Of a DNA stretch of 64,000 bases, positions 28,447-36,196 are shown piece after piece. Source of the DNA: an uncultured Myxococcales bacterium (GTDB taxonomy: Bacteria; Myxococcota_A; UBA9042); NCBI GenBank assembly GCA_903840165.1, contig CAIMEY010000055.1, positions 62,001 through 126,000 of the forward strand, in the 5' to 3' direction. Position 1 is the first letter of the stretch; every line of letters begins with the position of its first letter. A program made the translations under genes and the position numbers. A model generated the notes under the pieces. The model ran no database searches. It saw nothing but the letters and a program-made list of their open reading frames with translations, and was not told the origin of the DNA.

Positions 28447-28716
28447 CTATTGCAGGGCGGCCTTCATCCGGCCGAGCCAAGGAGCCGCCTCTGGCAACAA
28501 GCCGAATTCACGCCCCGCCGCTTTAAAAGACGCACTGGCCGTCTGCGGATCGAGCCCGTGGGCAAGGAAGATGCGCGTTTGCAATTCACTCGGCAAGGCA
28601 ATGAGTTGGCCTACATCACCGGCGCTCTTGGCAGAAGCCATCGCCGCCTTGAAGGTGAGGTCCTCAAAGCCTTCGACGATTTGTTCAAGGATCGACATGA
28701 ACACTGCTTTTTCCAT
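28447..28716 (-). CDS. Small helical protein, probable partner of the AAA ATPase
   Basis: The 89-residue product is predicted all-helical (MSILEQIVEGFEDLTFKAAM at residues 7-26, then LIALPSELQTRIFLAHGLD and SFKAAGREFGLLPEA). It has no signal peptide or known motif. It starts 30 bases after the AAA ATPase stop with AAGGA six bases upstream of its ATG, so it is probably cotranscribed and may be an adaptor or regulator of the ATPase. I do not recognise a family. Confidence 0.6.
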   Translation of the reverse strand: MEKAVFMSILEQIVEGFEDLTFKAAMASAKSAGDVGQLIALPSELQTRIFLAHGLDPQTASASFKAAGREFGLLPEAAPWLGRMKAALQ

Positions 28717-28746
28717 AAGGAATCCTTGCAGAGGCCCGGGCCTCTT

Positions 28747-31122
28747 CTATTCGTCCGCGTACTGACGCACAACCCGGCCCGCGTCTTTGTATTCCCGCTC
28801 GCCAGCCTTGGCCAGTAGTGCATAATTGATAGGGATTTGCTGCTCAGCTGCCCAGACCGCGGCGCGAATCACAGCATTTTGGATCTGGCCGCCCGTCAGT
28901 TCGTAGTCGATGGCCAAATCAGCAAAGCGCAATTCCGTTTCGCGTGGCGCGGTTTCCGGAATCATGACACGCCACAGGCGTTCGCGTTCGGTCTTGTCGG
29001 GTGCCGGGAAACTCGGTTTGAAGCGAATGCGGCGCATGAACGCCTGGTCAATGCTTTCTGGGTGGTTGGAGGTAAGTATCACCAAACCATCAAAATCTTC
29101 AAGGCGTTGCAGCAGGTAGTTGACTTCCAAGTTGGCGTACCGGTCCACAGAGGATTGCACATCGGTGCGCTTGGCAAAGAGGGAATCGGCTTCATCAAAC
29201 AGCAGGGCGATGCCGGAATCCTGAGCAGCATCAAATAGTTTGCTTAGACGTTCCTCCGTCTCGCCGATGTACTTGGACACCACGCTGGCAAGGTCTACGC
29301 GGAAGAGCTCCAGCCCCAGATCGCGTGCAACCAGGCCTGCGCAAAGCGTTTTTCCTGTGCCCGACGGGCCCGAAAACAGCGAAGTGAGTGCGCGGTTGTA
29401 GCCCATTGTGCGACCGTAGCCTTGTTCGTCAAGCACGAAGCTGGCATGGCGGCCAAACTGGACCATTTCTTCAAGGATATCTTTGGTTTCTGTAGGAAGT
29501 ACCGTTGTTTCCCAGCGGCCGCGTACGTTAATGCGCGTGGCCAAGCCGGCGAGGTGAGAACTGGCGACGTCGCGGCAGCTCTTCTCCAAATCGGTCAGGT
29601 GAATGCGACCTGAACCTGAAATATTGCGCTGCCTTGCACTGGCAGCAGCGAGGTTGACCGCCAAATCAATCTCGTCCACGCCGAACTTGAAGATCGCCGC
29701 CGAGCGCACAGCATCTTCCATTTCCTCAGGCGCCATCTTGGCTTGCAGTCGTTCTTGCCACAGGGTCGTGCGATCGTCGACGCTGGGAGCCGTCGTCGGC
29801 AGCTCGATGCAGCCGATCTCGCGCAGCAGGTGTAAGTGCGCACGCGGGGACAGTTTGTGCTCCTCGACGCGGGAACTGGCTGGCGCATGGAAGAAAAGTG
29901 TCGTCGTTTCCGTCTTCAGGAGTTGGACCAGTGCCGCTAGGCGCTCCACCCCATGATCGCCGGCGTCCAATACCTCCGCATGGGCAAAGAACAATCCGGC
30001 CCGCATCAGGCGCGCGCGGCCCAGGACATGGCCCAGCCGTGCCACGGGTTCTTGCACCAGCAAGTCTAGGCGCACCTCCAGCAGACCTTCGCCCATCATT
30101 TGCAGGGCGTCGCGGGCGATGTGCAGGGCCCCGGCGCGTTCAGGACCTAGGACAAGAAAGCGTCTCCGTTGACGAAATCCCCTGGACAAAGCCTGTTGCA
30201 GCGCTGGCGCCGTGGCGGCCGGCGAGGGATCATCGTCGCGCGGTTGTAGCCACATGACCCCAGGCAGGTCGTCTAACTGCACAGAAAGACCGAGCAAATA
30301 GCCGCAGACAAAGGCAGGGGCCCTCAGGGCTTGGCGTCCGTCATCGCCACGGCTCAGCACCAAGCCATAGCGCCGCAACACTTGGTTATCCCTCAGACTT
30401 GCAAGGACTTTGCCGCCGCGAATGGCAAAAGGGTCAACGCCGTGACTCAGCAAATCTTCTGGCCAAAAACTTCGGGTGGAATCGCGCCATAAGGCCCGGT
30501 AAAGCCAAAGAAATTCTGGAACAAGCTCTGGGGCTAGCAAAAGCCACAGGACGTCGCATTCCAGGTCTGAGAGGCCAAAAATGACACGCAGTTCATCAAA
30601 GCGCTGTCCGCCCGTCGTGGTCGGGGCTAAATCGTCATAGGCCGTGCAGAGTTGTGACTCCATGCGCTGGACAAAGGCCATGCGCTCCGGGTCCAGGGCC
30701 TCGCCGCGCAGGCAGCGCAAACAGGTCGAGTCTAGGGTTTGCAATGTCGCAGAAGGCAGCGGATTGGAAGAGGAATCGTCGGTCCCCTTGTCCCAAGGCC
30801 TCAGCACGGCCAGGTACCGCTGCATCATGGCGCGCACGCGTTCGATGTACGGCGCGAATTCCAGGGCCGCCCCTTGCAGCCAGGGCTGAGCGGCCTGGGC
30901 ATCAACCTGCGTTTGGCTTGCATCTGCGCCTAGTTCAGCGCGGAGCAACTGACGCAGCAGGTCGACCTGGCCATCGCTCAAGTCATCGGTGCTGAGGTCG
31001 GGATCGATGCGCGCCCGGTCGAGCAGGGTCTTGGCCTTAGCCCTTGAAACCCCTGGCAAATAGGTAAGCGCAGTCTCGACGGGACGGTGCGGAGGTAAGC
31101 CTGTCAATCCACTACGTGCCAT
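28747..31122 (-). CDS. AAA+ ATPase of the contractile-injection-system (Afp15-like) type
   Basis: The 791-residue protein ends in a canonical AAA module: Walker A SGPSGTGKTLCAGLVARDLG, the SKYIGETEERLSKLFDAA segment, Walker B IALLFDEADSLF, sensor ILTSNHPESID, and the arginine finger in QAFMRRIRFKPSF. The first 520 residues are a helical N-region and a degenerate ATPase-like domain without a Walker A motif (around FLVLGPERAGALHIARD). This two-part plan is typical of ATPases in extracellular contractile injection systems, but also of stand-alone ATP-binding proteins. No sheath, tube or baseplate genes are in the window. The start at 31122 is chosen over an ATG 16 codons upstream; neither has a strong ribosome site. 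It is divergent from the kinase gene by 99 bases. Confidence 0.82.
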   Translation of the reverse strand: MARSGLTGLPPHRPVETALTYLPGVSRAKAKTLLDRARIDPDLSTDDLSDGQVDLLRQLLRAELGADASQTQVDAQAAQPWLQGAALEFAPYIERVRAMMQRYLAVLRPWDKGTDDSSSNPLPSATLQTLDSTCLRCLRGEALDPERMAFVQRMESQLCTAYDDLAPTTTGGQRFDELRVIFGLSDLECDVLWLLLAPELVPEFLWLYRALWRDSTRSFWPEDLLSHGVDPFAIRGGKVLASLRDNQVLRRYGLVLSRGDDGRQALRAPAFVCGYLLGLSVQLDDLPGVMWLQPRDDDPSPAATAPALQQALSRGFRQRRRFLVLGPERAGALHIARDALQMMGEGLLEVRLDLLVQEPVARLGHVLGRARLMRAGLFFAHAEVLDAGDHGVERLAALVQLLKTETTTLFFHAPASSRVEEHKLSPRAHLHLLREIGCIELPTTAPSVDDRTTLWQERLQAKMAPEEMEDAVRSAAIFKFGVDEIDLAVNLAAASARQRNISGSGRIHLTDLEKSCRDVASSHLAGLATRINVRGRWETTVLPTETKDILEEMVQFGRHASFVLDEQGYGRTMGYNRALTSLFSGPSGTGKTLCAGLVARDLGLELFRVDLASVVSKYIGETEERLSKLFDAAQDSGIALLFDEADSLFAKRTDVQSSVDRYANLEVNYLLQRLEDFDGLVILTSNHPESIDQAFMRRIRFKPSFPAPDKTERERLWRVMIPETAPRETELRFADLAIDYELTGGQIQNAVIRAAVWAAEQQIPINYALLAKAGEREYKDAGRVVRQYADE

Positions 31123-31221
31123 GGGCCCCAAGGTACCGTGCGTCGCTCGGCGTGGCAATCGCATACCCACCGGGCCTTTGGCCTGCTACACTGTGGCGCC
31201 CAGGGGAAAGCGTACAAGACG

Positions 31222-34200
31222 ATGTCGGACCAGATACTGCAAGCCGGTGAAATCATTGGTGACGGTTATGTGATCGAGCGCCTGCTTGGCGGCGGCGGCA
31301 TGGGGCAGGTCTATCTGGCCCGCGACCCGCGTCTGGACCGGCTCGTTGCGATCAAATTGCTTCATGAAGACGTGGCTTTGAGTGAGGAGGCGGATTCTCG
31401 TTTTCGCCGCGAGGCTCGGGCGCTGTCTCGGGTCGTTCATCCAAATGTTGTGGGAATCCACGCGTTTGGCCGCCGTGACGCCACATGGTACTTGGTCATG
31501 GAGTATGTCGAGGGTTACAGCCTCGAACAGGTCCTGGAAGACGGGCCGATGCCTCTAGCGGAAGTTGTTCATATCACACGGCAAGTGGCCTCTGGTCTGG
31601 CCGAGGCCCATGCCCTGGGCATCATCCACCGCGATGTCAAGCCCGGCAATATCCTTTTGCGTCCGCTGGCTTCAGGGGGCCTGCTCGCCAAGGTCGTCGA
31701 CTTCGGCTTAGCGCGGCAGTTTGAAGGGCAGCAGACCCACGTTGTCACGCAGCAAGCGCGCATTCTGGGTACGCCGGCCTACATGTCTCCTGAGCAAATT
31801 CAAGCACAACCGCTTGATGGCAGGACGGACTTGTACGCCCTGGCGGCCATGGTCTATCAGATGCTCACGGGGCGATTGCCCTATCATCGCGAGACGTTAC
31901 AGGGCCTGCTTATGGCCCATTTGGTCGATCAACCCGCGCCGATCGACCAGCGCGGCGATGCCACGATTCCCCAGGCTGTTCAACGCGAAATCCTGCGTGG
32001 TTTGGAGAAGTCGCCGGACCAGCGCCACGCCTCGGTCGTAGCATTTGCCCAAGCGCTTGAAGATGCAGCTGATCTGACCGGCCGCGTTCAGGCAGGCGAG
32101 GGCCTTGCCTGTCCCGGATGCGGCGTAGCACCGGTGCGCGGAGGTGGATTCTGCACGCGCTGTGGCAGTGCAATTCCCTTGCAACAATGCGGAGCTTGTG
32201 GGGCTCGCCGCCAAGGGGAACGCTACCATTGCTCCGATTGCGGGGCTTCTCTCCTCGCGTGGCCGGCCGGCGCATCGGCCCTGACGGCTGGGCTACGCTT
32301 GTTTTCCGCGATCGTCGTGGTTTGCCGCTTGCGTGCTCAAGGGGCCGATCTCCAAGTACAGGCTGATTTTGCAGGAAGTTTTGCTGCTGCGATCGGTCGT
32401 GAGGGTGGACGGGCGGTCGCGGTGCTGGGCCAAGAAGCAGTCGCGCTCTTTGGCCTTGGCGGTATGCGCGAGGGCGATTTGGCCACCGCGGCCGACGCTG
32501 CACTGGCCTTGCCGGCCCTGTTCGCGACCACAGAGTCTGGGCAACGACCTGATGTATCTATGCAAATTGGTTTGGAATTGGGCCTAGTCAGCAGTCGCGG
32601 CATTGGGGTCGCTTGGGGGCTTGCCGTCGTTGGCGGACAGGCCGTTGAGGCTGCCCGCGCCTGTGCCCTGACCGCGCCCTTAGGCGGTGTTTCTGCAGGG
32701 GAATCTGCGTACCGCGACCTGCGTGGGCAGTTTGAGTCCCGCCTTGAGCCCGGCAGCAAGAGGCCTGTGTTGGTCCGGCGCCGCGATGCGACGGCCGCTT
32801 TGGCCGACTACATGGGCCGCGATCGGCACGCAGCTTGGCTCGGACGAAGCGCGGAACTGGCCATGTTGCAACGGCTTGCCCGCAAATCTCGCCGCGATGG
32901 CTGTTTGAGTGCTGTGCCGATCTTAGGGCCGACCTCAGCCGGTAAGTCGCGTCTTGTCGGGGAACTTCTCAAAAAACTTGATGAATCTGGTGAGCCTTGG
33001 CGTCTGGAAGTGGCTCGCTGCCCTCCCCAATCGGGGGCGGGCGCTTGGCAGCCCCTGCTCGACCTGCTGCGCCACCGCCTGGATTCCGTGGCCGAAGGTG
33101 GCGATTTGGCAGCGCGAATGATGCGTTTGCCCGGGCTGGATGACGGCGATTCCGAGCAATTGCACCGTCGTGTTCAGGCCTTGCTTCGCATGGTCGGCCT
33201 CGATCGGCCGCCGACCCAAGAGCCTCTGCAGCAGGCCGTGCCCAAACCGGCCTCGGAAGCCGAATTGCACGCGGCCTTTGAGGCTTGGGGCGCATTATTG
33301 CAGGGTTTGTGCCAGGAAAAGCCCCTGGTGATCGTCGTCGAGGATCTCCAACACGCCCGCCCGACCACCTTGGCCCTGATCGGCCACATCGCGCGCAAGT
33401 GCGAGGATTCACCGCTTTTGTTGCTGTTGCCCTTGCGCAATGAACACGCCGAGGCCGTTCTGGCCGGTATGCAGCTTCCGGCCCTGCGCAATTCGCCCAT
33501 TGAGTTGGAACCTCTGGAGTTAGCCGAGGTTGAGGCGCTTGTCAGGTCGATCCTGCCCGGGTTCGCGCCGCCTGCAGCGCTGGTGCACGCCATTGCCCGC
33601 TTTGCCGAAGGACTGCCCGGCCGCGTTGAGCAGGCCCTGGATGCCTTGATGGATGAAGGGGTTTTGCTGCCCACCGCGCAAGGCTGGCATGTCGACCGCA
33701 CCGATGTCGCCGTGGGCGTGCTCGAGAGGTCGGCTTCCGAACTGCTCTTGCGTCGCGTAGGCCGCCTGGCGCCGGCGGAACGGTCTGTGCTGGAATCCCT
33801 TGCCGTCGCTGGTAATTCGGCCCCACAGGGTCAGCTCGTCGCCATGCGCCAAGAAACGCTCAATGAGTCGGATTTGGCCAAGCTGGCCCGAGCCGGGCTC
33901 TTGCAAGAGGCGCGCGTGCAACCCTTTGCTGGCCAACGGCAATGGCGGCTGCTTCATCCCCAGCTTGGTCCCTTGTTGCGCGAAGCGATGGCCCGGGCCC
34001 CGCGGGTCGCCCTGCATCGTGCGGCGGCGCGCTGGCTGGAAGCATGGTCGGGCGCGCGGCCACCGGGGTATGGGGCGGCGCTCGCTAGTCACCATCTACA
34101 GGCCGGCGATGCACCCGATGCAGCCCGACATCTGCTGCAAAATGCCAGAGATGCCGTGCGTGCCTTTGCTACCCGCGACGGCTTTGACGCGTACTGCTCA

Positions 34201-35169
34201 GCCGCTGACGTGGCGGCTGGCTGGCTCAACGCCCATCCTGGCGATGACGCGTTGCGTGGCGTTCTCTTGGCTGCCCTGGGTGGAATCGCAGAAACCGGTT
34301 TGCGCATTGGGGAATTGGACCGAGCCCTGCTCGCCACGGAACACGCGTCCCTTGCCGCCGGTGATCAGGGGCCCTGGCAACTGATTCGCCTGCGCTTGCA
34401 GTGTGTTCGGGGGCAAATCCTTGATTCTAAAGGGCATCCCGATGAGGCGATCGCCGCTTTGCGTCAAGCCATCGATACGGCGCGGACACGGACCGATGGT
34501 TTTGCCGTCTCGATTTTCGCGGTGTCCCTGATCTGCATGGTCCTGCAACGCTGCGGCCGGATTGCAGAATCTGTCGCCATCGCCGAACAAGCCCTGTTGC
34601 AATGCGATCAGGCCGAGGGGATCGACGACCCGGAGTTGTTCGCCGGCGTCGGCCGTTTGCATACCTGGCTGGGCCATGCGGCCTCAAGGCAGAAGGAATT
34701 CGCCAAGGCTCAGGCGGAGTATGCCGCCGCGAGTCGAGTCTTCCACCGTATCGGCGATGACATCGGCGCAGCCATGGCCGAACTTTCGACCGGCAACGTG
34801 GCGTACCGCGCCGGCCAACTAGCGACCGCGGAAGACGTATATCGTGATGTTTCAAGTACATGTGAGGCACTCGACGACGTCATTGGTCAAGCCACGGCGC
34901 AAACCAACCTCGGCAACGTGTTGTTGGATCAGGGGCGGGCCCAAGAAGCGCTGGCGGCGTTGATGGCCTCTGATCGCTTGCAGCGGCGCAGCGGTCGTCT
35001 GGAGAACCTGCCAGAAACGCTGCGGTTACAAGCGCTTGCCTGTGTTGCCCTGGCCGATCCGTTGCGCGGGCGTGCGCTGGCTCAAGAAGCGCTGACAACG
35101 GCGGAACGCTTCGGCCAAGTTGCTGCAATTGCTGGGATTCGCCAAGTTCTGCAGGCCATCGGCGCGTAG
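31222..35169 (+). CDS. Mosaic Ser/Thr protein kinase with zinc ribbons, cyclase-like, ATPase and TPR domains
   Basis: The 1,315-residue protein begins with a complete Hanks-type kinase: glycine loop LLGGGGMGQVYLA (21-33), VAIKLL lysine, HRDVKPGN near 135, DFG near 158, GTPAYMSPEQ. Two zinc ribbons follow (about 296-343, CPGCG...CTRCG and CGACG...CSDCG). A nucleotide-cyclase-like domain (about 355-525) seems to lack the metal-binding aspartates. An AAA/NACHT-type ATPase comes next (Walker A GPTSAGKS near 570, Walker B PLVIVVEDLQ near 700), then a C-terminal TPR array. There is no transmembrane helix, so it is a cytosolic kinase of the PknK/AAA type common in Myxococcota. The start ATG has GGGGAAAG upstream; a longer frame to 31138 would run through the divergent promoter region. 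Confidence 0.9.
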   Translation: MSDQILQAGEIIGDGYVIERLLGGGGMGQVYLARDPRLDRLVAIKLLHEDVALSEEADSRFRREARALSRVVHPNVVGIHAFGRRDATWYLVMEYVEGYSLEQVLEDGPMPLAEVVHITRQVASGLAEAHALGIIHRDVKPGNILLRPLASGGLLAKVVDFGLARQFEGQQTHVVTQQARILGTPAYMSPEQIQAQPLDGRTDLYALAAMVYQMLTGRLPYHRETLQGLLMAHLVDQPAPIDQRGDATIPQAVQREILRGLEKSPDQRHASVVAFAQALEDAADLTGRVQAGEGLACPGCGVAPVRGGGFCTRCGSAIPLQQCGACGARRQGERYHCSDCGASLLAWPAGASALTAGLRLFSAIVVVCRLRAQGADLQVQADFAGSFAAAIGREGGRAVAVLGQEAVALFGLGGMREGDLATAADAALALPALFATTESGQRPDVSMQIGLELGLVSSRGIGVAWGLAVVGGQAVEAARACALTAPLGGVSAGESAYRDLRGQFESRLEPGSKRPVLVRRRDATAALADYMGRDRHAAWLGRSAELAMLQRLARKSRRDGCLSAVPILGPTSAGKSRLVGELLKKLDESGEPWRLEVARCPPQSGAGAWQPLLDLLRHRLDSVAEGGDLAARMMRLPGLDDGDSEQLHRRVQALLRMVGLDRPPTQEPLQQAVPKPASEAELHAAFEAWGALLQGLCQEKPLVIVVEDLQHARPTTLALIGHIARKCEDSPLLLLLPLRNEHAEAVLAGMQLPALRNSPIELEPLELAEVEALVRSILPGFAPPAALVHAIARFAEGLPGRVEQALDALMDEGVLLPTAQGWHVDRTDVAVGVLERSASELLLRRVGRLAPAERSVLESLAVAGNSAPQGQLVAMRQETLNESDLAKLARAGLLQEARVQPFAGQRQWRLLHPQLGPLLREAMARAPRVALHRAAARWLEAWSGARPPGYGAALASHHLQAGDAPDAARHLLQNARDAVRAFATRDGFDAYCSAADVAAGWLNAHPGDDALRGVLLAALGGIAETGLRIGELDRALLATEHASLAAGDQGPWQLIRLRLQCVRGQILDSKGHPDEAIAALRQAIDTARTRTDGFAVSIFAVSLICMVLQRCGRIAESVAIAEQALLQCDQAEGIDDPELFAGVGRLHTWLGHAASRQKEFAKAQAEYAAASRVFHRIGDDIGAAMAELSTGNVAYRAGQLATAEDVYRDVSSTCEALDDVIGQATAQTNLGNVLLDQGRAQEALAALMASDRLQRRSGRLENLPETLRLQALACVALADPLRGRALAQEALTTAERFGQVAAIAGIRQVLQAIGA

Positions 35170-35286
35170 AATTGACTCACAGTGGCTCTCCGTTAGTCGA
35201 TCGACGAAAATTCTTTCTTTGATTTCAGCCATCTAGCGCGATGGGCACCGGCGAACGCAGCGCGCATGTTGCCGGTCACGTAAGGG

Positions 35287-35302
35287 CTTGATTTGGGTCA
35301 AG
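35287..35302. promoter_or_regulatory. FNR/DNR-type operator
   Basis: The near-palindrome reads CTTGAT, then TTGG, then GTCAAG. The core TTGAT-N4-GTCAA differs by one base from the FNR consensus (TTGAT-N4-ATCAA) and equals the half-sites of DNR/NNR nitric-oxide regulators. Its centre lies 61.5 bases before the predicted transcription start, a standard class I activator position. Confidence 0.6.
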
Positions 35303-35343
35303 TTCTGCTGCCCTTGGTGGCTTGCTGTCCTCTTCATACGGCC

Positions 35344-35349
35344 TATGAT
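35344..35349 (+). promoter_or_regulatory. -10 element of the cytochrome promoter
   Basis: TATGAT matches the -10 consensus at five of six positions. The expected -35 region is poor (TTGCTG), as is usual for activator-dependent promoters. The predicted start is near 35356. Confidence 0.5.
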
Positions 35350-35559
35350 CGCATTGGCGGTGCACAGCGACCCCTGGCGGGTTGCGAAATGTGGTCGCCG
35401 TCCCGGCCGCTGTTGCATCAGCGCGCAGCTCGGAAAACCTTAGGATCAAAGCGATATTCCAAGGTTCCGGGCCCACATCAGCGAGCGCATTGCCGGCCAA
35501 GGTTGGTTCCCCTGCGGACCTCCACCGCCGGCACGGCAGCTTGCGGGGAGTTGGTCATC

Positions 35560-36033
35560 GTGAATGCCGTTGGAAATACGAAGTTTTGGACGTGGTTGTT
35601 GGCTGTAGCGACGGGGACCCTGCTGATATCCGGCGTGGTATTTGCAATCGATGTCCCCAAGGACAAACAGGAAATCAAGATCGAGCATCTCAAGGGCAAG
35701 AAGGGCGCGGTGACTTTTCCGCATCACAAGCACGCCACTGAGTTCAAGAATGCAAAGGGCGAGCCCCTGACCTGCAAAACGTGCCACCACACGGAGAAGG
35801 CCGAGCCCAAGAGTGCAAAGGAAGTCAAGGGTTGCCCGGAATGCCACATGCAGGAAGGACAGCCGCAGAAGGAATTCAACGGCAAGAAGGCCCCGTACAT
35901 GGCCACCAAGTCGGGCGACGACTGGGACAAGAAGTCCGTGATTTTCCACAAGGTCTGCCTTGACTGCCACAAGAAGCTAGCCACGGCCGAGAAGCCCATC
36001 GACAAGTGCAAGAACTGCCACGGCGGCAAGTAG
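35560..36033 (+). CDS. Periplasmic tetraheme cytochrome c (class III type)
   Basis: The 157-residue protein has an N-terminal signal or anchor helix (WTWLLAVATGTLLISGVVFA, residues 11-30) and four heme-binding CxxCH motifs: residues 72-76 (CKTCH), 92-96 (CPECH), 133-137 (CLDCH) and 150-154 (CKNCH). Additional histidines (FPHHKH at 53-58, H77, H130) can serve as distal ligands, as in bis-His cytochrome c3/c7 proteins. It is lysine-rich, which suits binding acidic redox partners. It likely carries electrons in the periplasm during anaerobic or microaerobic respiration, which agrees with the FNR/DNR-like operator. The start is a GTG with GGGGAG upstream; it is the only start near the signal helix. 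Confidence 0.88.
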   Translation: MNAVGNTKFWTWLLAVATGTLLISGVVFAIDVPKDKQEIKIEHLKGKKGAVTFPHHKHATEFKNAKGEPLTCKTCHHTEKAEPKSAKEVKGCPECHMQEGQPQKEFNGKKAPYMATKSGDDWDKKSVIFHKVCLDCHKKLATAEKPIDKCKNCHGGK

Positions 36034-36104
36034 TTAGGCCTGAAATTGTCGGCCTAAGCGCCCGCGCCGACTCAGCCTCCGGCAGTCATTGCCGGCTCTG
36101 AGTC
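36034..36104. terminator. Hairpin pair between the convergent cytochrome and patatin genes
   Basis: A perfect 7-bp stem (36034-36040 with 36051-36057) starts directly after the cytochrome stop. It is followed by a nested hairpin (36069-36075 with 36098-36104, inner 36079-36084 with 36090-36095). Neither is followed by a T-run, so intrinsic termination is uncertain; they may instead protect the 3' end. Confidence 0.45.
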
Positions 36105-36168
36105 TGCGCCTGCAGCTCGACCACCTGCAAACTGCTGGAATAAAGTCAAGCAGCGCCAGGGCTTGAGG

Positions 36169-36189
36169 GCAAAATCGACTGGATTTTGC
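36169..36189 (-). terminator. Possible terminator hairpin after the patatin gene
   Basis: A perfect 7-bp stem, GCAAAAT (36189-36183 read on the minus strand) with ATTTTGC, has a seven-base loop and starts eight bases after the patatin stop. The T-tract is inside the second arm, so it would be a weak terminator. Confidence 0.35.
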
Positions 36190-36196
36190 GCGGGCT

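Larger units (their letters stand above)
35170..35559. other. 390-base gene-free region upstream of the cytochrome gene
   Basis: This gap holds the FNR/DNR-like site (35287-35302), a good -10 box (35344-35349) and a leader of roughly 205 bases. The frame of the cytochrome gene stays open upstream to 35293, but the extra residues look non-coding (Arg/Pro/Thr-rich, no signal peptide). I see no strong hairpin after the kinase stop. Confidence 0.6.

Noticed and set aside
28026-28526. A 166-codon plus-strand frame
   Set aside because: It crosses the minus-strand promoter at 28057-28085 and the 89-residue gene, and its composition is that of an antisense shadow.
28747-31122. Part of a complete contractile injection system
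   Set aside because: No sheath, tube, baseplate or spike genes occur anywhere in the window, so only the ATPase type can be claimed.
35293-35559. An N-terminal extension of the cytochrome to 35293
   Set aside because: The added residues precede the signal helix, overlap the FNR-like site and promoter, and have no ribosome site.
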